Source: JAXDLH01 sp034666705 (GTDB taxonomy: Bacteria > Chloroflexota > UBA6077 > SHYK01). From it: DNA of 17,780 nucleotides. Location of the stretch: positions 1 to 17,780 of the forward strand of contig JAXDLH010000404.1 of assembly GCA_034666705.1 (NCBI GenBank), read 5' to 3'. How positions within the stretch are numbered: position 1 is the first letter of the stretch; each line of letters starts with the position of its first letter. Shown here piece after piece: positions 1 through 6,652 of the stretch. The notes beneath the pieces were generated by a model. The model saw only the letters and a program-made list of their open reading frames with translations, had not been told where the DNA came from and ran no database searches. Made by a program: the position numbers and the translations under genes.

Positions 1-364
1 AGTTCACGAAGCCGACGAGAACCACGTGCCATGGACTCCGGTTGCCCTCCCTACGAAATCCCATCTCGATGGCGATGCGGTTCAGCTTCGGGTTGACGAT
101 GTCGAGCCGGGGAATGTGGCGGGCGAGCACGCAGAAGAGCCGGAGGGGCACTTCCATAATGGGGGCGAGCACAACGTCCCGCACTGCGTAGAGGACGATG
201 ATGCCAGCCAACGAGACGCCGGCATCCCGCGCCCAGAGCACTCCCAGAGGAATACCGCCGATCGGCATGAGAAACAGCAGGAAGGCGCCGAGCCCGCCGG
301 CGGGCCACCAGGAGGGAATCGGCGTGCTGGGATCGAACATCGCCTGGAGGAGATCGAGGGGCAT
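1..364 (-). CDS. Partial integral membrane protein, function unknown (3' end beyond the window)
   Basis: Reading leftward from an ATG at 364, the frame stays open for 121 codons to the window edge, so the C-terminus is missing. The translation begins MPLDLLQAMFDP and has a hydrophobic segment at about residues 24-45 (GGLGAFLLFLMPIGGIPLGV), a second at about 52-75 (LAGIIVLYAVRDVVLAPIME), and a basic stretch ending in IEMGFRREGNRSPW before a third hydrophobic start. Hydrophobic runs separated by charged loops mark it as a real membrane protein rather than antisense noise; competing frames here are Arg/Ser/Pro-rich. The GGIPLG-then-hydrophobic layout is loosely like small multidrug-export-type membrane proteins, but I do not recognise the family. 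It is transcribed divergently from the operon starting at 539. No strong ribosome binding site precedes the ATG, so the start is moderately sure. Confidence 0.6.
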   Translation of the reverse strand, partial: MPLDLLQAMFDPSTPIPSWWPAGGLGAFLLFLMPIGGIPLGVLWARDAGVSLAGIIVLYAVRDVVLAPIMEVPLRLFCVLARHIPRLDIVNPKLNRIAIEMGFRREGNRSPWHVVLVGFVN

Positions 365-538
365 GGTAACCGCCAGTTGGAGGATAGCGAGTAACAGCTA
401 GCAACGGGTTGGTGCAGATTGTAACCGCTCCGAAACCCCGCCGGGCCACAAGAGGTGAGGATTGCCACATGAGTTTGGGTATTTCACACATGGCGCGGTA
501 CATTTGCGAGCAGCGCATCCTGTCCCGGAGGCCACCCC
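365..538. promoter_or_regulatory. Divergent intergenic region
   Basis: This gap of about 170 bases separates two divergently transcribed membrane-protein genes and so must hold promoters for both directions. I see no convincing -35/-10 pair or operator palindrome. The only clear signal is a Shine-Dalgarno stretch (cggagg, about 526-531) placed 7 bases before the ATG at 539. Confidence 0.35.
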
Positions 539-1363
539 ATGTACGACCAGCCGGAGGCCCGGCAAGCGTCCGCGCCAGGGATCGTCATCTCGCCCATGGG
601 AGTGGGCAAGGTTCTGGATACCGGCTTCAACCTCGCTCGCCGCAACTTCCGCTCGCTCGTAACGCTTGGGCTCTGGGGTCTGGCGCCGGCATCCCTGTTC
701 TACGGGATCGGCACTGCAGTCTTCAACAGTGGGCAGCGTTCGGCGAGCTTCATCTTTCTGGGTGTAGTGGCATTCGCCGCCTACTTCGTTGGCCAGTACC
801 TCGCGTACTCGGTGATGGCGCTAGCGTGTGGTCGACTTATCGTGCCTACCGGTGGGCGGGATGCTCGCGACGCGGGCGACCTGTATTGGGTCGCCATGAC
901 ACGTATCCCCGCAATGATTGGCTTCGGCCTAGTCGTCGGACTCGCGTCGATTCCCCTGATCATTGTCTTCCCGCTCGGAATCTACGTATGGAATCGCTGG
1001 TGGCTAGCGTGGTACGCCATCCTCATCGAGGGGGTAGGACCCATCGAGGCATTGGGTCGGAGCTGGACGCTCACGCGGAACGCCTGGTGGCATACATTTT
1101 TCGCGGTGTTCGCGACGAGCATCGTTTCTTATGTACTGGCATTCATCCTCGCGATCATCGTGGGCGCCGTGGGGGGCATTGTCACGTTTGTGGTCCAGGC
1201 CACGGTCATTCACGTCGTGATAAGCGCGCTCACCCAGTTGACCACAATCGTCGTTTACCCGTTCGCTGAAGCGATGCCCGTGGTGCTGTACTACGAGCTG
1301 CGCGCCCGCAACGAGGGGTTCGACCTTCAGCAACGCGCCGCGCAAGCCACGGTCACCGGGTGA
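539..1363 (+). CDS. Multi-pass membrane protein resembling the GPDPase membrane domain family
   Basis: A 274-residue integral membrane protein with about six hydrophobic segments, covering roughly residues 40-65, 70-100, 122-155, 165-185, 187-215 and 220-245. The cytoplasmic-looking tail contains YYELRARNEGFDLQ, a signature typical of the membrane domain attached to some glycerophosphodiester phosphodiesterases and of stand-alone proteins of that family (tyrosine, then LR-R-EGFDL). No catalytic phosphodiesterase domain is present. The start is the ATG preceded by cggagg at 7-base spacing. It heads the DUF4129/DUF4350/MoxR/DUF58 operon: its TGA overlaps the GTG start of the next gene (GTGA). 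In related operons membrane proteins of this kind accompany the MoxR/DUF58 system; a specific role is not known. The family call is moderately sure and the function is unknown. Confidence 0.75.
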   Translation: MYDQPEARQASAPGIVISPMGVGKVLDTGFNLARRNFRSLVTLGLWGLAPASLFYGIGTAVFNSGQRSASFIFLGVVAFAAYFVGQYLAYSVMALACGRLIVPTGGRDARDAGDLYWVAMTRIPAMIGFGLVVGLASIPLIIVFPLGIYVWNRWWLAWYAILIEGVGPIEALGRSWTLTRNAWWHTFFAVFATSIVSYVLAFILAIIVGAVGGIVTFVVQATVIHVVISALTQLTTIVVYPFAEAMPVVLYYELRARNEGFDLQQRAAQATVTG

Positions 1364-2304
1364 GGCGACTCGGCGTCAGCGTTGCGCTCCTGATCCTCGT
1401 TGCAGTCACCGCGCCGGTCGCGTGGACGCTCGCCCAAGCTGACGCCACCGTATCGCTCGACCAAGCGCTGGCACTCGTAGTACAGGCCCAGAGCGCTCTG
1501 CCCTCGGATCAACCACAGCTCGCTCAGGCAGCGCTGGCAGCACTCGACGCTGACCCGGGCCTGGCCACCAACCAATGGCTGCGCGAGCCGCTTGCGGCGA
1601 ATCCGCCCAACCTTGACCTGGCCAATCGGCGCCTGGGGGCAGCCCGGGCAACGCTCGGTCCCGTGAGACCACCGACCGACCCAACGCGCGCACGCGCCAC
1701 GCTCTTCGACGTGCTGGCCGACCCGCGCTTTCATGAGGGCGACTGGTCCTCGCTCATCCCGGGCTGGCTGCTGCCGGCAGTGCTCCTGCTCGAAGGATTG
1801 AAGACACTCATCTGGAACGTCGTGCGCTGGCCATTTGACCGCTTCCTCGATCTGCTCGATCATTTTGTCAGAGGGCCAGGCATCCTCGCCGTCGTCATCC
1901 TCATCGTCGCGGCCGTCCTCTTGATCCTGCGGCGCGGCGTGCGGTCGGCGCTCGTGAGGCAGGCAGAGATCGGCTTCGACTCCCTCGCCCTCCCGCCGAC
2001 CGCGGCCGAAGCGCTGACCGCAGCGCAGGAGCGCGCCGCGCGCGGCCACTACCGCGACGCGTGCCACTACGTCTTCCTCTCGACGCTCCTCTGGATCGAG
2101 GAGCATAGCCAGACCCGGTTCGAGCCCGCGGCCACGAACCGCGAGCATTTGACGCGAGTGTCCGAGGCGCCGGCCGTGCGGGCAGCGCTGGCGCCGGTGG
2201 TGGCCCGCTTCGATCGGCTGTGGTATGGGCAGGATGCCGTGACGGAGGCTGACTACCGCGTGCTGCTGCAGCTCGCCGGCGCCGTGCGTGAGGTCCCGGC
2301 GTGA
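1360..2304 (+). CDS. DUF4129 domain membrane protein
   Basis: A 314-residue protein starting at a GTG that overlaps the previous stop by 4 bases. Residues 7-24 form a signal-anchor-like hydrophobic stretch. A long extracytoplasmic region follows, rich in Ala/Leu/Pro, then a membrane segment at about 173-191 (GILAVVILIVAAVLLILRR). The C-terminal part, about 205-305, is the DUF4129 domain: ARGHYRDACHYVFLSTLLWI, then a TNREHLTRV segment, and F-DRLWYG near the end. The last two are the family's conserved NREH/L and WYG features. DUF4129 proteins are membrane-bound partners of MoxR ATPases and DUF58 proteins, often with DUF4350 and transglutaminase-like proteins; the biochemical activity is unknown. 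It is translationally coupled to its neighbour on each side by overlaps, consistent with one complex. The identification is strong because domain and context agree. Confidence 0.88.
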   Translation: MRRLGVSVALLILVAVTAPVAWTLAQADATVSLDQALALVVQAQSALPSDQPQLAQAALAALDADPGLATNQWLREPLAANPPNLDLANRRLGAARATLGPVRPPTDPTRARATLFDVLADPRFHEGDWSSLIPGWLLPAVLLLEGLKTLIWNVVRWPFDRFLDLLDHFVRGPGILAVVILIVAAVLLILRRGVRSALVRQAEIGFDSLALPPTAAEALTAAQERAARGHYRDACHYVFLSTLLWIEEHSQTRFEPAATNREHLTRVSEAPAVRAALAPVVARFDRLWYGQDAVTEADYRVLLQLAGAVREVPA

Positions 2305-3470
2305 TCGCCTGGCTTGCTCGGCATCGCGCGCCGCTGGCCCTGACGGCGCTGCTGCTCGCGGGCGCAATCATCAGCCAGTCCGTCGCCGAGCGCAGCCAAC
2401 CCGGACCGGCGCTCTCCAGCCGCGACGCGGGCGATACCGGTGCGCTCGCCACGTTTCTGTGGCTGGAGCGGCTTGGCTACGACGTGGGCCGCGTCGAGCA
2501 CGGCGGTGCCGCGCTCGACTCCACGCAACTCCTTTTCCTGCTCCACCCGATTCGTGGGTACGCGCAGGATGAGGCGCAGTCGCTGCTCGACTGGGTGCGG
2601 CGCGGCGGAGTGCTCGTGTACGCGCCCTCGGCCACGCAGGTCTCTGCGTTGGAGCCAACGCCGAATCGCGAGCCACTGGCGAGTGGCCTGGACATTGCAC
2701 CCCGCTTCGGTCCATCGATCCAGACCGCCACGGCCACGCTGCCATTCTTCACGGCGCCACCGGCGCGAGATTTTCGCCTCGATACGTTCTTGGCATTCGA
2801 GCTGGGCGACCCGGCCTGGGTTCCGCTCATCGAGCAGGACGGCCGCACCTATGCCGCGACGCGGCAGCTCGGCAGCGGCCAGGTGTACGCCATAAGCGGC
2901 GCCTCGTTGTTCGCGAACAACCACGTCGCAGATCGCGACAACCCGGCCTTCGTGCTGAACGTGCTGGCGCATCATCCTGCCGTGCATACCGTTGGCTTTG
3001 AGGAGGACCATCACAACCTGCTTGCCACACCCGACCTGACCGACGCCATGCGCGACTCACCGTGGGGCTGGGCCGTATGGTATGCAGTGCTCGGCACATT
3101 CCTCTTCTTGCTGTGGGGTGGCCGGCGCTTCGGCCCGGCGCTCGTGGCGGAGCGTGGTCCGCGCCGCTCGACCGGCGAGTACGTCGAGGCGTTCTCCGGC
3201 CTGTTGCAGCGCGCCCGGGCCGGCGCCTGGGTACAGGAGCAGTATGCTCGTCTGGTCCGCCATCGTCTGGCGCGGCTGCTGGCGGTGCGGGCGGATCTGC
3301 CTGCGGCTGAGCTGGCGCGGCTGGTCGGCGAGCGGCATCCGATCGACGAAAGCGCGCTGGCGGCGCAGCTCGCCGCGCTGGATGGACCGCCACTGGGCGA
3401 CCGGAGCCTCCTCGGCGAGGTGCGAGCGGTCGAAGGCACGCTGCGGAATCTCCGCGGATGGGAGTCGTAA
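2301..3470 (+). CDS. DUF4350 domain membrane protein
   Basis: A 389-residue protein beginning at a GTG inside a GTGA overlap with the DUF4129 gene. An N-terminal membrane anchor spans about residues 10-26. The DUF4350 domain follows, with SSRDAGDTGALATFLWLERL at about 40-58 (the conserved segment that introduces 'grow up, one young protein' Rossmann-like folds in this family), then LLDWVRRGGVLVYAP at about 95-110. A second membrane segment lies at about 254-272 (WAVWYAVLGTFLFLLWG), followed by a cytoplasmic tail of about 115 residues. The tail resembles that of other DUF4350 proteins, with RR-TGEYVEAFSGLLQRA and a helical end. The usual neighbours are DUF4129 and MoxR, exactly as here. The catalytic role is unknown, and a scaffold or sensor in the MoxR complex is inference. 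One base separates its TAA from moxR. Confidence 0.86.
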   Translation: MIAWLARHRAPLALTALLLAGAIISQSVAERSQPGPALSSRDAGDTGALATFLWLERLGYDVGRVEHGGAALDSTQLLFLLHPIRGYAQDEAQSLLDWVRRGGVLVYAPSATQVSALEPTPNREPLASGLDIAPRFGPSIQTATATLPFFTAPPARDFRLDTFLAFELGDPAWVPLIEQDGRTYAATRQLGSGQVYAISGASLFANNHVADRDNPAFVLNVLAHHPAVHTVGFEEDHHNLLATPDLTDAMRDSPWGWAVWYAVLGTFLFLLWGGRRFGPALVAERGPRRSTGEYVEAFSGLLQRARAGAWVQEQYARLVRHRLARLLAVRADLPAAELARLVGERHPIDESALAAQLAALDGPPLGDRSLLGEVRAVEGTLRNLRGWES

Positions 3471-3471
3471 C

Positions 3472-4434
3472 ATGCAGACTGACGAGCGACTGAGCATGGC
3501 CGAGGCGTGGCGCCGGATGCAGGATGGTGCGGCAACCGTGCTGGTCGGGCTGGACGAGCCGTTCCAGCACATGGCGATCGCGCTCTTCGCGGGCGGCCAC
3601 GTGCTGCTCGAAGGCGTGCCCGGCACCGGTAAGACCCTCATGGCGAAGACGCTCGCCCGGTTGGTCGACGGTGAGTTCCGCCGCATCCAGTTCACGCCGG
3701 ACGTGATGCCGTCGGATGTCGTCGGCACGAGTGTCTTCGACCTCGCGACGAGCAGCTTCCACGTGCGCACGGGGCCGATCTTCGCGCAGATCGTGTTGGT
3801 CGACGAGATCAATCGCGCCCCCGCGAAAACGCAGGCGGCGCTGCTCGAGGCGATGGAGGAGCGGCAGGTCACGATCGAGGGCGAGACGTCGCCATTGCCC
3901 GCCCCATTCTTCGTCGCCGCCACCCAGAACCCGGTCGAGTATGAGGGCACCTACTCCCTGCCGGAGGCACAGCTCGACCGCTTCCAGTTCAAGGTACTGG
4001 TCGAGTACCGCTCGAGCGATGAGGAGGAGGAGGTGTTGCGTCGCCACCGCGGCGGCGGGAGCCCCCACCAGCTCGTCGAATCGCTGCGGCCGGTGCTGAA
4101 TGCGGCGGAAGTGCAGACAGTGCAACGGGAGGTCGAGGCCGTGCGCGTGGACGACGCGGTGATCGGTTACATCACGGCGATCGCTCGCGCCTCGCGCCGC
4201 TCGGCGGACATTGCACTTGGCGCCAGCCCGCGCGCCTCGATCGCGGTGCTGCGCGGTGCGCAGGCCCTGGCGCTCATGGAGGGCCGCGACTTCGTGCTGC
4301 CCGACGACGTGAAGCGCCTCGTGCCGCCTGCCTACCGGCATCGCATCATCCTGAAGCCGGAGGCCGAGATTCAAGGCGTCACCGCCGACGACGCCGTGGC
4401 CCGCGTGCTCAGCAGCGTCGAGGTCCCGCGATGA
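3472..4434 (+). CDS. moxR: MoxR-family AAA+ ATPase
   Basis: A 320-residue AAA+ ATPase of the MoxR family. Visible motifs are Walker A GVPGTGKT (48-55), Walker B IVLVDE followed by INRAPAKTQAALLEAMEE (107-130), sensor-1 ATQNP (150-154), and the MoxR-typical YSLPEAQLDRF (161-171). The C-terminal lid helix bundle contains GASPRAS (sensor-2 region). Length is normal for the family. I start it at the ATG one base after the DUF4350 stop. The same frame is open further upstream, but that part translates to Arg/Ser/Cys-rich noise overlapping the DUF4350 gene. MoxR ATPases act as chaperone-like remodelers with vWA-type partners such as DUF58 proteins. Here the expected adjacent DUF58 gene has been pushed about 2.8 kb away by inserted DNA. 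An ATG overlaps the stop codon (ATGA at 4431), the usual coupling to a next gene. Confidence 0.95.
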   Translation: MQTDERLSMAEAWRRMQDGAATVLVGLDEPFQHMAIALFAGGHVLLEGVPGTGKTLMAKTLARLVDGEFRRIQFTPDVMPSDVVGTSVFDLATSSFHVRTGPIFAQIVLVDEINRAPAKTQAALLEAMEERQVTIEGETSPLPAPFFVAATQNPVEYEGTYSLPEAQLDRFQFKVLVEYRSSDEEEEVLRRHRGGGSPHQLVESLRPVLNAAEVQTVQREVEAVRVDDAVIGYITAIARASRRSADIALGASPRASIAVLRGAQALALMEGRDFVLPDDVKRLVPPAYRHRIILKPEAEIQGVTADDAVARVLSSVEVPR

Positions 4435-4493
4435 GGCGATTCCGGCAACGCGCAACTTGGGCTGCCCCCGTGATGGCGAGGAAAGCTCCGTGA
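4431..4493 (+). pseudogene. Possible broken start of the gene once coupled to moxR
   Basis: An ATG overlapping the moxR stop (ATGA) opens a frame of only 20 residues, MRRFRQRATWAAPVMARKAP, ending at a TGA at 4491-4493. The ATGA overlap copies the coupling seen elsewhere in this operon, so this may be the stub of the original downstream gene, cut off at the left border of the insertion. The intact DUF58 gene at 7257 starts with MRAWLRDLPA and has its own Shine-Dalgarno. The stub is not clearly its missing N-terminus, and the ATGA could be chance. Confidence 0.35.
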
Positions 4494-4496
4494 AAA

Positions 4497-5246
4497 TCAG
4501 GTGAAAGGAGGGACTTGAGCGGGCGGCACGTGCGTCAACACAGGGAACTCGTCCCACGTACGCCCATCTAGCTGGCGGCCTGCTGCCTTCGGCGTCCGCC
4601 CACCCCACTGCTTATGGAAGAAGGCTACGCCGGCGGCGGCGCTCCGATCCCTAAGGTCGCGAACCCAGTCTTCGTCCACCTCCCGGTGCCCGTAACCACT
4701 CTCGCCGCCGGTGATCAGCCAATGCAAGTGATCTAGCTGCAAGGATGGCAGAAGACCGAGTAATGGCTCGGCGCTCACGAAGCGAACCGCTGCGGGAACC
4801 TTTCGAAGATAATGGTTAGCTCGCCAAGAGTACCGGTCCAACTCGACACTTGTCCCGGCCCATATGTTGTTCGGCCAGGGCAGGTTGTCCGCTAGTTGAG
4901 CCATACGTTTTGGTCGTTTGGTCAGCACTTGGAAGACGTGCCAGTGCGCCCGGGACATCACGTCGAATACCTGTGCTATGTATTGCTCGGGGACCTCGTC
5001 ATGGAAAAGATCACTCATCGAGTTCACGAATATGCGCCGTGGTCGCTTCCAAGTGAGCGGTAACTCAAGACGCTGCGGCCAGAGTCGTAGATCGAACCCC
5101 TGCTGGTAAGGATGGCCGGGAACACCCCGAAAGCGCTCAGCGAAGCGCAGCGCGTAGCAATGGTCACAGCCCGGACTGAGCTGCGTGCATCCCGTCACCG
5201 GATTCCAGGTCGCGTCGGTCCATTCAATGGATGACTTATCACTCAT
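4497..5246 (-). CDS. DUF5131 / phage Gp37-Gp68 family three-Cys protein
   Basis: A 249-residue protein of the phage Gp37/Gp68 (DUF5131) family. It shows the hallmark start IEWTDATWNPVTGC (residues 7-20), then SPGCDHCYA, giving Cys20, Cys27 and Cys30 (C-x6-C-x2-C). Further conserved stretches are RRIFVNSMSDLFH (about 70-82), FQVLTKRPKRM (about 105-115), SAEPLLG (about 157-163), WLITGGESG (about 175-183) and FFHKQWGG near the C-terminus. The three-Cys cluster and barrel-like motif order suggest a radical-SAM-like iron-sulfur protein, though the reaction is unknown. The family occurs in phages, mobile elements and defence-like neighbourhoods and is often paired with a 'three-Cys-motif partner' (TcmP). 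Its ATG overlaps the stop of a truncated upstream frame (ATGA), so it was the second gene of an operon whose first gene was cut by an IS. The length is full for the family. Confidence 0.9.
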   Translation of the reverse strand: MSDKSSIEWTDATWNPVTGCTQLSPGCDHCYALRFAERFRGVPGHPYQQGFDLRLWPQRLELPLTWKRPRRIFVNSMSDLFHDEVPEQYIAQVFDVMSRAHWHVFQVLTKRPKRMAQLADNLPWPNNIWAGTSVELDRYSWRANHYLRKVPAAVRFVSAEPLLGLLPSLQLDHLHWLITGGESGYGHREVDEDWVRDLRDRSAAAGVAFFHKQWGGRTPKAAGRQLDGRTWDEFPVLTHVPPAQVPPFT

Positions 5247-5370
5247 GCCGTTTCCCAGGAAACGCGATGGCCCTCGCCTTCGCCGCTGATTGTGCCAAGG
5301 TCCAATTGCTCCAGCGTGTCGCTATCGATGACATAGAGCGGGAGATTCACGAAGGCGACGTGCTCTGTAG
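5243..5370 (-). pseudogene. C-terminal stub of the gene upstream of DUF5131, cut by the IS remnant
   Basis: The minus frame that ends in TGA overlapping the DUF5131 start reads about 43 plausible residues, ending NLPLYVIDSDTLEQLDLG and then a GEGEGHRVSWETA tail. It then runs into antisense of the transposase. The ATGA coupling and protein-like composition indicate the 3' end of a real gene whose 5' part was lost when the IS fragment arrived. A TcmP-type partner would be expected at this position, but the stub is too short for me to assign a family. The right border is set by where transposase-like sequence begins and is approximate. Confidence 0.5.
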
Positions 5371-5962
5371 TCCGGAGCACACGACCGGCGTCGCAAGCGA
5401 AAGCGCATGACTGGCGCCCGCGCGGGGCGCATCCAGCATCCCGACGCAGCCGAACGAGCGCTGGGCGCTCGATTTTGTGAGCGACACCCTGGCCTCGGGG
5501 CGGCGGATCCGCCTGCTCACCGTCCTGGACACCTTCACCCGTGAGGGCTTGGCGGTCGAGATCGACACGTCGCTCTCCGGCCAGCGGGTCGCGCGAGTCC
5601 TCGACCGGCTGGTCGGGGCGCGGCGCGTCCCTGGCGCCATCATGCTGGACAACGGGCCGGAGCTCACGAGCAAGGCGCTCGACCAGTGGGCCTACGAGCA
5701 CGGCGTGGAGCTGCGGTTCATCGATCCCGGGAAGCCGATCCAGAACGCGTTTATCGAAAGCTTTAACGGGAGGCTGCGCGATGAGTGCCTGAACGAGCAC
5801 TGGTTCACGAGTCTGGCGGATGCCCGCCGGATCGTCGAGGCCTGGCGGCTCGACTACAATCGAGTCCGTCCCCATAGCGCCCTGGGGTACTTGACCCCGC
5901 AGCAATTCAGCGACGCCGCGGCCAGCCAACCACCATTCACCGCGACCGGACTCTCAATTTGA
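5371..5962 (+). pseudogene. IS3-family transposase OrfB, 5'-truncated and frameshifted
   Basis: From the GTG at 5477 the frame gives a clear IS3-family OrfB integrase core: (W)ALDFVSDTLASGRRIR, LTVLDTFTRE, MLDNGPELTSKALDQWAYEHG, PGKPIQNAFIESFNGRLRDE, then ECLNEHWF, YNRVRPHSALGYLTPQQF. The DDE acidic residues (D of ALDFV, D of LDNGPE, E of IESFNGR) are all present. Just upstream, at about 5380-5425, a different frame reads DRRRKRKRMTGARAG, the typical basic linker before the core. This implies a one-base frameshift near 5420-5440. The N-terminal half of OrfB and all of OrfA are absent, and an in-frame stop lies at 5408. Intact OrfB is about 270-290 residues. This copy should be inactive. Confidence 0.85.
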
Positions 5963-5988
5963 GTGGACCAAAGAGCGGGGGCAGGTCA
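5963..5988 (+). repeat. Terminal inverted repeat (right end) of the IS3 remnant
   Basis: The bases directly after the transposase stop run gtggaccaaagagc and then gggggcaggtca. Read on the other strand this starts TGACCTGCCCCC, the usual tip of IS3-family (IS407/IS51-like) inverted repeats, with TG...CA ends. The Shine-Dalgarno-like purine run of the next ORF (ATG at 5991) lies within this repeat. Confidence 0.65.
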
Positions 5989-5990
5989 AG

Positions 5991-6326
5991 ATGATGAAGC
6001 CCTTAAATTGGACGCGGCCGCGCACCGATGTATGGATCAATTCGAAACTCGACTGGGATGCTGCTAAGTCGATCAACTTCCCCCGGTATTGGTATTCCTA
6101 CGCATGGCGGCGAATGAGATGGGAGGACTGGGTCAAGAACGGCTACGCCTACACTGGCCCGCAGACCCGATCCGAGTCGCATTCGAGTTTGCGTCAGACA
6201 CGAGCGTCCGCCGCAGCTCGTTGGGGTGACGATATCCTTCTTGAGAAGCAGCGGCGGATGGCGGTAGGCTTCATTACACCAGTTGATGAGGACTTACAAC
6301 ACCACTCGGCGAAAGACGATGAATGA
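5991..6326 (+). CDS. Hypothetical protein beginning at the IS right end
   Basis: A 111-residue ORF, MMKPLNWTRPRTDVWINSKL followed by an aromatic-rich segment (FPRYWYSYAWRRMRWEDWVK, about 30-50) and a polar tail ending QHHSAKDDE. I recognise no family, and no membrane segment or catalytic motif is visible. The Trp/Tyr/Arg content is protein-like and unlike the Arg/Ser noise of antisense frames. The ATG pair begins two bases after the IS terminus and borrows a purine run from the IS inverted repeat as a ribosome binding site. The frame is also open backwards into the IS, so this may be the 3' part of a longer gene truncated by the element. Its GC content is lower than the backbone, as in the rest of the inserted block. 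I am moderately confident it is or was coding. Confidence 0.45.
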   Translation: MMKPLNWTRPRTDVWINSKLDWDAAKSINFPRYWYSYAWRRMRWEDWVKNGYAYTGPQTRSESHSSLRQTRASAAARWGDDILLEKQRRMAVGFITPVDEDLQHHSAKDDE

Positions 6327-6370
6327 CTCCATCTTCACTTTGCCCCACACCGCTATTTTGGAACCCGATC

Positions 6371-6398
6371 TCGAGTATCAAGCACAGCGTACTATTAT
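6371..6398 (+). promoter_or_regulatory. Weak candidate promoter for the two-gene cassette
   Basis: In a locally AT-richer stretch, tcgagt (6371-6376) and tattat (6393-6398) are spaced 16 bases apart, about 45 bases before the ATG at 6443. The -10 matches 5 of 6 consensus positions and the -35 only 3 of 6. It is offered because the cassette needs a promoter and the location fits; it is weak evidence. Confidence 0.25.
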
Positions 6399-6442
6399 CA
6401 TGCGTCCTCGGAGAGCGCTCGATCGCACCAAGGGGAATGACC

Positions 6443-6640
6443 ATGGCAACCACTCATGAAACTGAACTCCACATACTCTCTCCAGAAGCGAGTGGCGAAC
6501 TGTTCGAGCGGGAAACTCAGCGACTGCTCGGGATTCCCGCGGCTGAATTCCTTCAGCGCTACGATGCCGGGGGTTATGATGCCGAGATCGACACGCCGCG
6601 TATCATACGGTTAGTTATGCTGCTTCCTCTCGTTCGTTAG
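6443..6640 (+). CDS. Small antitoxin-like protein, first gene of a two-gene cassette
   Basis: A 65-residue soluble protein, MATTHETELHILSPEASGEL, then FERETQRLLGIPAAEFLQRY, then DAGGYDAEIDTP and RLVMLLPLV. I chose the ATG at 6443 because agggg (6431-6435) sits 7 bases upstream; an alternative ATG lies two codons earlier, and the frame is open further up but reads as noise. The pattern E-LG-S/A-EEF--RYDAG-Y, then P--RL-MLLP, matches small uncharacterised proteins I associate with a following HWHP/PHLH gene in other genomes. That association is recollection, not a search. It is followed 12 bases later by the 174-residue gene, and the small-then-larger layout resembles toxin-antitoxin modules. 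No DNA-binding fold is obvious, so the antitoxin role is inference. Confidence 0.6.
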   Translation: MATTHETELHILSPEASGELFERETQRLLGIPAAEFLQRYDAGGYDAEIDTPRIIRLVMLLPLVR

Positions 6641-6652
6641 GAAACGCGGCGA

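Larger units (their letters stand above)
5371..5988. mobile_element. IS3-family insertion sequence remnant (right part only)
   Basis: The element comprises the C-terminal OrfB fragment plus 26 bases to a right end. The right end closes in gggggcaggtca (to 5988), with the CA terminus and the tgacctgcccc inverted-repeat sequence typical of IS3-family elements. I found no matching left inverted repeat in the window, so the left end was deleted, probably with the 5' part of the gene preceding DUF5131. The left border (about 5371) is an estimate. Target-site duplication cannot be assessed. Confidence 0.75.

Noticed and set aside
409..1269. A 286-codon plus-strand frame overlapping the first membrane protein gene
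   Set aside because: It lacks membrane segments or motifs and is Arg/His-rich; the frame from 539 gives a proper membrane protein with a good ribosome binding site.
1327..2367. A 346-codon minus-strand frame opposite the DUF4129 gene
   Set aside because: No recognisable motif, arginine-rich composition, and full overlap with a motif-supported gene.
2827..4608. A very long minus-strand open frame (593 codons) opposite DUF4350 and moxR
   Set aside because: Composition is Arg/Ala/His-rich and featureless, and the plus strand has clear family motifs; it is an antisense artefact of high GC codon bias.
5243..5929. A 228-codon minus-strand frame opposite the transposase
   Set aside because: Only its last 43 or so codons look like protein; the rest is antisense of the OrfB core.
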